Origin: Clostridia bacterium
GTDB lineage: Bacteria > Bacillota > Clostridia > Oscillospirales > Acutalibacteraceae
Assembly (NCBI GenBank): GCA_024404125.1
Contig: JAKSQL010000040.1
Location: forward strand, 1-8,134
Direction of reading: 5' to 3'
DNA length: 8,134 nucleotides
Part shown: in pieces, positions 5,255 to 8,134 of the stretch
Numbering within the stretch: position 1 is the first letter of the stretch
Layout of the letters: every line of letters begins with the position of its first letter
The notes under the pieces: model-generated
The model's input: only the letters and a program-made list of their open reading frames with translations
Database searches by the model: none
Told to the model about the DNA's origin: nothing
Made by a program: the position numbers and the translations under genes

Positions 5255-5810
5255 CCGTTATACTGCCGGGTACAGATGCGGCATTTGCTTCATCTGTATC
5301 AATATGCATAGCAAGTGCATAACTGTCACTTACTCTTACTACAACGTCGTCAAAAATAAGTGCTCTGCCGTCAGTGGGTATTTTTACACTTACAGTCTGC
5401 TTATCGCAAAGACCGTATTTTTCCGCATCGGAACAAGTCATATGTATATGTCTTTTAGCGGCAATAGCGCCCTCTTTAAGTTCAATTTCACCGCAGGGAC
5501 CTACTATTTTGCATTCGCCCGAGCCCTTTATATCGCCCGACTCTCTGATCGGTACCGTAACACCGATAGAACGTGCATCGGTAAGAGAAAGTTCAACCTG
5601 ATTTTCTTTTCTGCAAGGACCTAATATAGATGCCTTAAGTGTAGATTTTGGGCCTACTACCGTAACCTTTTCTTCACTTAAAAACTGTCCCGGTTGGGAA
5701 AGTTCTTTTTTGGGGGTGAGTTCGTGTCCCTCACCGAAAAGAATTGCGAGTGCCTCTTTGGTAACGTGCACGTGACGTGCCGAAACTTCAACCAATACTT
5801 CTTTTGCCAT
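5238..5810 (-). CDS. pduL: PduL-type phosphate acyltransferase (phosphotransacetylase)
   Basis: Exchanges CoA for phosphate on propanoyl- or acetyl-CoA, giving an acyl phosphate that acetate/propionate kinase turns into ATP. At 190 residues it shows the two PduL half-domains. SARHVHVT (10-17, His13 and His15) and AKRHIHMT (118-125, His121 and His123) supply zinc ligands, with His169 in AMHIDTDEANA. PIRESGD (87-93) carries the conserved phosphate-binding arginine, Arg89. It starts directly at the first strand with no N-terminal encapsulation peptide, and no microcompartment shell gene is in view. A cytosolic energy-conserving role alongside an acetate kinase elsewhere is therefore the likely one. 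The ATG at 5810 has AAAGGAAG (5820-5827). It lies 32 bp after the phosphate transporter gene and overlaps hemW. Family firm; preferred acyl group unknown. Confidence 0.9.
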   Translation of the reverse strand: MAKEVLVEVSARHVHVTKEALAILFGEGHELTPKKELSQPGQFLSEEKVTVVGPKSTLKASILGPCRKENQVELSLTDARSIGVTVPIRESGDIKGSGECKIVGPCGEIELKEGAIAAKRHIHMTCSDAEKYGLCDKQTVSVKIPTDGRALIFDDVVVRVSDSYALAMHIDTDEANAASVPGSITGEILA

Positions 5811-5842
5811 AATTAAATACTTCCTTTAAATATATTTACGGA

Positions 5843-7627
5843 TTATTCCGCCATTTTTGCCAATTTATATTTTTCCTTGTACATTTCGTAATTGTTCTTA
5901 AACTCGGCATTGTCGTCGGTCTTTACGCGGTTAAGATACTTATGGGCATCAAGGTTATCCGCATTGAGTTGTACTGTATAAACCGCAACATTCGAACAGT
6001 GGTCCGAAACGCGCTCGTAGTTTGTAAGCAAATCCGAAAATACAAAACCGAGTTGTATTGTGCACTCGCCTCTCTGCAAGCGCTCTATGTGACGTGCTTT
6101 AAGTTCGTCTTTAAGGTTATCTATGACCTGTTCAAGCGGCTCTACCTTTGAAGCAGTTTCAAAATCATCGTTTATAAAGGCGGCAACGGTCATATCAACT
6201 ATCTCTTTAAGTGCCGCAGTTATGGTATCAAGTTCCACTTTGGCACCGCTTGAAAACTCTATTTCTTTTGAGGATATTTCCTCTGCAACCTCTTTTATAT
6301 TTAACGCGTGGTCGGCAATACGCTCAAAATCCGAAAGTGAATGAAGCATACGCGCTACCGAGTGCGAGTCTACCGAGGAAAGTTCTCCCGCACTGAGTCT
6401 TACAAGATACGTGCCGAGTTTATCCTCGTATTTATCGGTTATACCCTCAAGTTTTCTGACCTTTTCGGCTTTATCGGTACTGTAATCGGTCAAAAGTTCT
6501 ATTGAGGTCATAAATGCTTTTTTGGTGAGTTTAGCCATTTCTACCGTAAGCCGACGGCACTCTGAAATGGCGAGAGGGGTGTTATTGAATATACGCTCGT
6601 CCAAAAATACGGTATGAGTTTCTTTGTTGTCTTTTTTAACGGTTTTTTCGCAAAGCCGTATCATTGGATTTTTAAATGGGGTAAATGCTATCGTATTGGC
6701 TATATTGAAAAGTGTATGTATTACCGCAACACCTACAATGCCTACTTTATTGGACATAAGATTAGGCGCAAAAGCATTTACAATATACATAAGTACTACG
6801 CAAACTATGCCGCCTATCGCGTTGGTATAAATGTGCATCGCAACTACCCGTTTGGCATCTTTGTTTGTACCTATTGAAGATATAAGTGCTGTCATACAAG
6901 TGCCGACATTGGCGCCGAGGACTAACGGAATTGCAATTTGATAGGTTATGGGGTCAGCCGTTGAATAAGCGGCAAAAGCAAGCGCCTGAATTATGGCAAC
7001 GGTTGCCGCTGAAGACTGAATTATACCCGTAAATACGGTAGATACCAAAAACGCTATTATCGGGCTTTTAAATGCGGTAAGCATACTCTGGAATGACGGG
7101 CTTGTTCTGAGGGAAGCCATAGAGTCGCTCATCATATTCATACCTACCATAAGTACCGCAAAGCCGACAAGTATAAGACCTAAATTTTTCTTTCGGTCCT
7201 TATCGGAAAGCATACGCATAATTATACCCGCAAAAGCAAGTATAGGCGCAAAGGTCATCGGTCTTAAAAGGGTTAAAAAGAAATTATTACCGTCAATGCC
7301 GCTTAAAGTAAGTATCCACGAGGTAAGCGTGGTGCCGACGTGAGAGCCCATTATCATACCGAAAGTATCCCCGAAATTCATAATGCCCGAGTTTACAAGA
7401 CCTACAAGCATAACCGTCATCGCTGAGGAGGACTGTATTGCTATTGTAATTCCCGCACCCGTAACAAAACCGAGGAAATCTTTAGAGGTGACCTTTTTAA
7501 GTGTCTTTTCAAGTTTGCCGCCTGCCATTTGTTCAAGTCCGCCGGACATAGCACTCATTCCGTAAAGGAAAAATGCGAGTCCGCCGAGCAGTCCTGCGAG
7601 CATAGTAAGAATTTGCGTAGAGGTCAT
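5843..7627 (-). CDS. Na+/phosphate cotransporter family protein with PhoU-like C-terminal domain
   Basis: Predicted inner-membrane transporter coupling phosphate to sodium. The 594 residues begin with two inverted Na_Pi_cotrans repeats: QSSS (65-68) with GSHVGT (94-99), and QSSA (204-207) with GANVGT (238-243). Hydrophobic helices fill about 5-320. The rest is a helical cytoplasmic PhoU-like region with two E-x3-D type signatures, FERIADHALNI (434-444) and YERVSDHCSNV (537-547), which in PhoU bind metal. This is the layout of bacterial NptA/YjbB-type proteins; some of these export phosphate, so direction is not certain. The ATG at 7627 has AAAGGAG (7634-7640) whose first bases overlap the glyS stop, leaving 11 bp between the genes. 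No pho regulatory box is visible since there is no upstream gap. Family confident; physiological role inferred. Confidence 0.92.
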   Translation of the reverse strand: MTSTQILTMLAGLLGGLAFFLYGMSAMSGGLEQMAGGKLEKTLKKVTSKDFLGFVTGAGITIAIQSSSAMTVMLVGLVNSGIMNFGDTFGMIMGSHVGTTLTSWILTLSGIDGNNFFLTLLRPMTFAPILAFAGIIMRMLSDKDRKKNLGLILVGFAVLMVGMNMMSDSMASLRTSPSFQSMLTAFKSPIIAFLVSTVFTGIIQSSAATVAIIQALAFAAYSTADPITYQIAIPLVLGANVGTCMTALISSIGTNKDAKRVVAMHIYTNAIGGIVCVVLMYIVNAFAPNLMSNKVGIVGVAVIHTLFNIANTIAFTPFKNPMIRLCEKTVKKDNKETHTVFLDERIFNNTPLAISECRRLTVEMAKLTKKAFMTSIELLTDYSTDKAEKVRKLEGITDKYEDKLGTYLVRLSAGELSSVDSHSVARMLHSLSDFERIADHALNIKEVAEEISSKEIEFSSGAKVELDTITAALKEIVDMTVAAFINDDFETASKVEPLEQVIDNLKDELKARHIERLQRGECTIQLGFVFSDLLTNYERVSDHCSNVAVYTVQLNADNLDAHKYLNRVKTDDNAEFKNNYEMYKEKYKLAKMAE

Positions 7628-7633
7628 ATTTTT

Positions 7634-7640
7634 CTCCTTT
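7634..7640 (-). promoter_or_regulatory. Ribosome binding site embedded at the glyS stop
   Basis: AAAGGAG on the minus strand shares its first two bases with the TAA that ends glyS and lies 6 nt before the transporter ATG. Ribosomes finishing glyS therefore arrive directly on this site, tying the two genes together. Confidence 0.7.
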
Positions 7641-8134
7641 AAAACTCTATCTTTCGGGCAATATAACTTTTAAGTTCGCTTATCGGTATTCTTTCCTGAG
7701 CCATAGTGTCCCTGTCACGAACAGTAACGCAGTTATCTTCTTCACTTTCAAAATCGTAGGTTATGCAAATCGGAGTACCGATTTCATCTTCTCTGCGATA
7801 ACGCTTACCGATTGAGCCGGCATCGTCAAAATCTATCATAAAGTCTTTTGAAAGTTCGTCCTTTATTTCTATCGCTTTATCGGACAGTTTCTTAGAAAGC
7901 GGTAATACCGCCGCCTTAAAGGGCGCCAAAGCGGGATGCAGATGAAGTACCGTTCTTGTATCCCCCTTATCATCGGTTTCCTCATCGTAGGCATTGCAAA
8001 GGAACGCGAGGGTTACTCTGTCTGCCCCGAGTGACGGCTCTATTACGTAAGGAATGAATTTTTCATTTGTTTCGGGGTCGAAATATTCCATCGGCTCGCC
8101 CGAATGTTCGGCATGTTGAGAAAGGTCGTAATCG
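7639..8134 (-). CDS. glyS: Glycyl-tRNA synthetase, dimeric type, C-terminal part (cut by window edge)
   Basis: Charges tRNA-Gly with glycine. Only the last 164 residues or so are inside; the reading frame continues to the right edge, with DYDLSQHAEHSGEP before the internal methionine codon at 8091, so that codon is not the start. YVIEPSLGADR contains class II motif 3 with its ATP-binding arginine. HPALAPFKAAVLPL begins the anticodon-binding domain, which continues through SIGKRYRREDEIGTPICITYD to the end. The residues match the single-chain alpha2 enzyme (about 460 residues, also called GlyQS) of Clostridia, staphylococci, archaea and eukaryotes, not the alpha2-beta2 GlyQ/GlyS pair of B. subtilis. 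It is the furthest upstream gene visible of the right block. Any T-box leader would lie outside the window. Confidence 0.95.
   Translation of the reverse strand, partial: DYDLSQHAEHSGEPMEYFDPETNEKFIPYVIEPSLGADRVTLAFLCNAYDEETDDKGDTRTVLHLHPALAPFKAAVLPLSKKLSDKAIEIKDELSKDFMIDFDDAGSIGKRYRREDEIGTPICITYDFESEEDNCVTVRDRDTMAQERIPISELKSYIARKIEF

Noticed and set aside
5304..5624. Open frame of 106 codons on the plus strand opposite pduL
   Set aside because: Antisense to a clear PduL gene, with low-complexity aromatic composition and no family likeness.
7639..8091. A complete 150-residue protein starting at the ATG at 8091
   Set aside because: The frame stays open to the window edge and the residues before the ATG continue the glycyl-tRNA synthetase sequence, so this is an internal methionine.
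1..8134. Mobile elements, CRISPR arrays, tRNA or rRNA genes
   Set aside because: No transposase-like protein, terminal repeats, regular spacer repeats or cloverleaf were seen; the window is ordinary chromosomal core sequence.

Overview
The window is a stretch of an endospore-forming Firmicute, most likely an anaerobic, fermentative member of the Clostridia. The evidence is the complete spoIIAA-spoIIAB-sigF operon, a single-chain (dimer-type) glycyl-tRNA synthetase, a PduL phosphotransacetylase, moderately AT-rich DNA (judged by eye, not computed) and strong Shine-Dalgarno sites. I cannot name a genus. All ten genes lie on the minus strand, so the window reads from right to left. I saw no mobile element, tRNA, rRNA or CRISPR array.

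Right block (8134 down to about 2833): the C-terminal part of glyS, an Na+/phosphate cotransporter with a PhoU-like tail, pduL, hemW, a histidine phosphatase and ung. The genes overlap or lie 5 to 32 bp apart, with no visible terminator until a strong hairpin plus T-run directly after ung. They therefore look like one transcription unit, although functionally they are a mixed housekeeping set: tRNA charging, phosphate transport, acyl-phosphate/CoA metabolism, heme handling, an unassigned phosphatase and base-excision repair.

Middle gap (2626-2875): 250 bp without a gene. It holds the ung terminator, further inverted repeats, and the presumed promoter region of the spoIIA operon. No canonical sigma-H -10 core (GAAT) is present on the operon strand. 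A TATAAT box and an inverted pair of partial Spo0A-box-like half-sites are present.

Left block (2625 down to 208): spoIIAA (anti-anti-sigma factor), spoIIAB (anti-sigma kinase) and sigF (forespore sigma factor) form the partner-switching module that activates sigma-F in the forespore. They are followed 39 bp later by a GtrB/CsbB-type membrane glycosyltransferase that probably shares their transcript. A clean terminator (145-182) closes this block.

Left edge (1-144): a good sigma-A promoter pointing leftward out of the window, preceded by roughly helically phased A-tracts and a perfect 14-bp palindrome matching the core of the NrdR-box consensus. The gene it serves is outside the window.

I do not see a clearly new biological system. 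The items most worth a second look are the glycosyltransferase attached to the spoIIA operon, the N-terminally short sigma-F, the unusual spoIIA upstream region, and the NrdR-like palindrome at the left edge.
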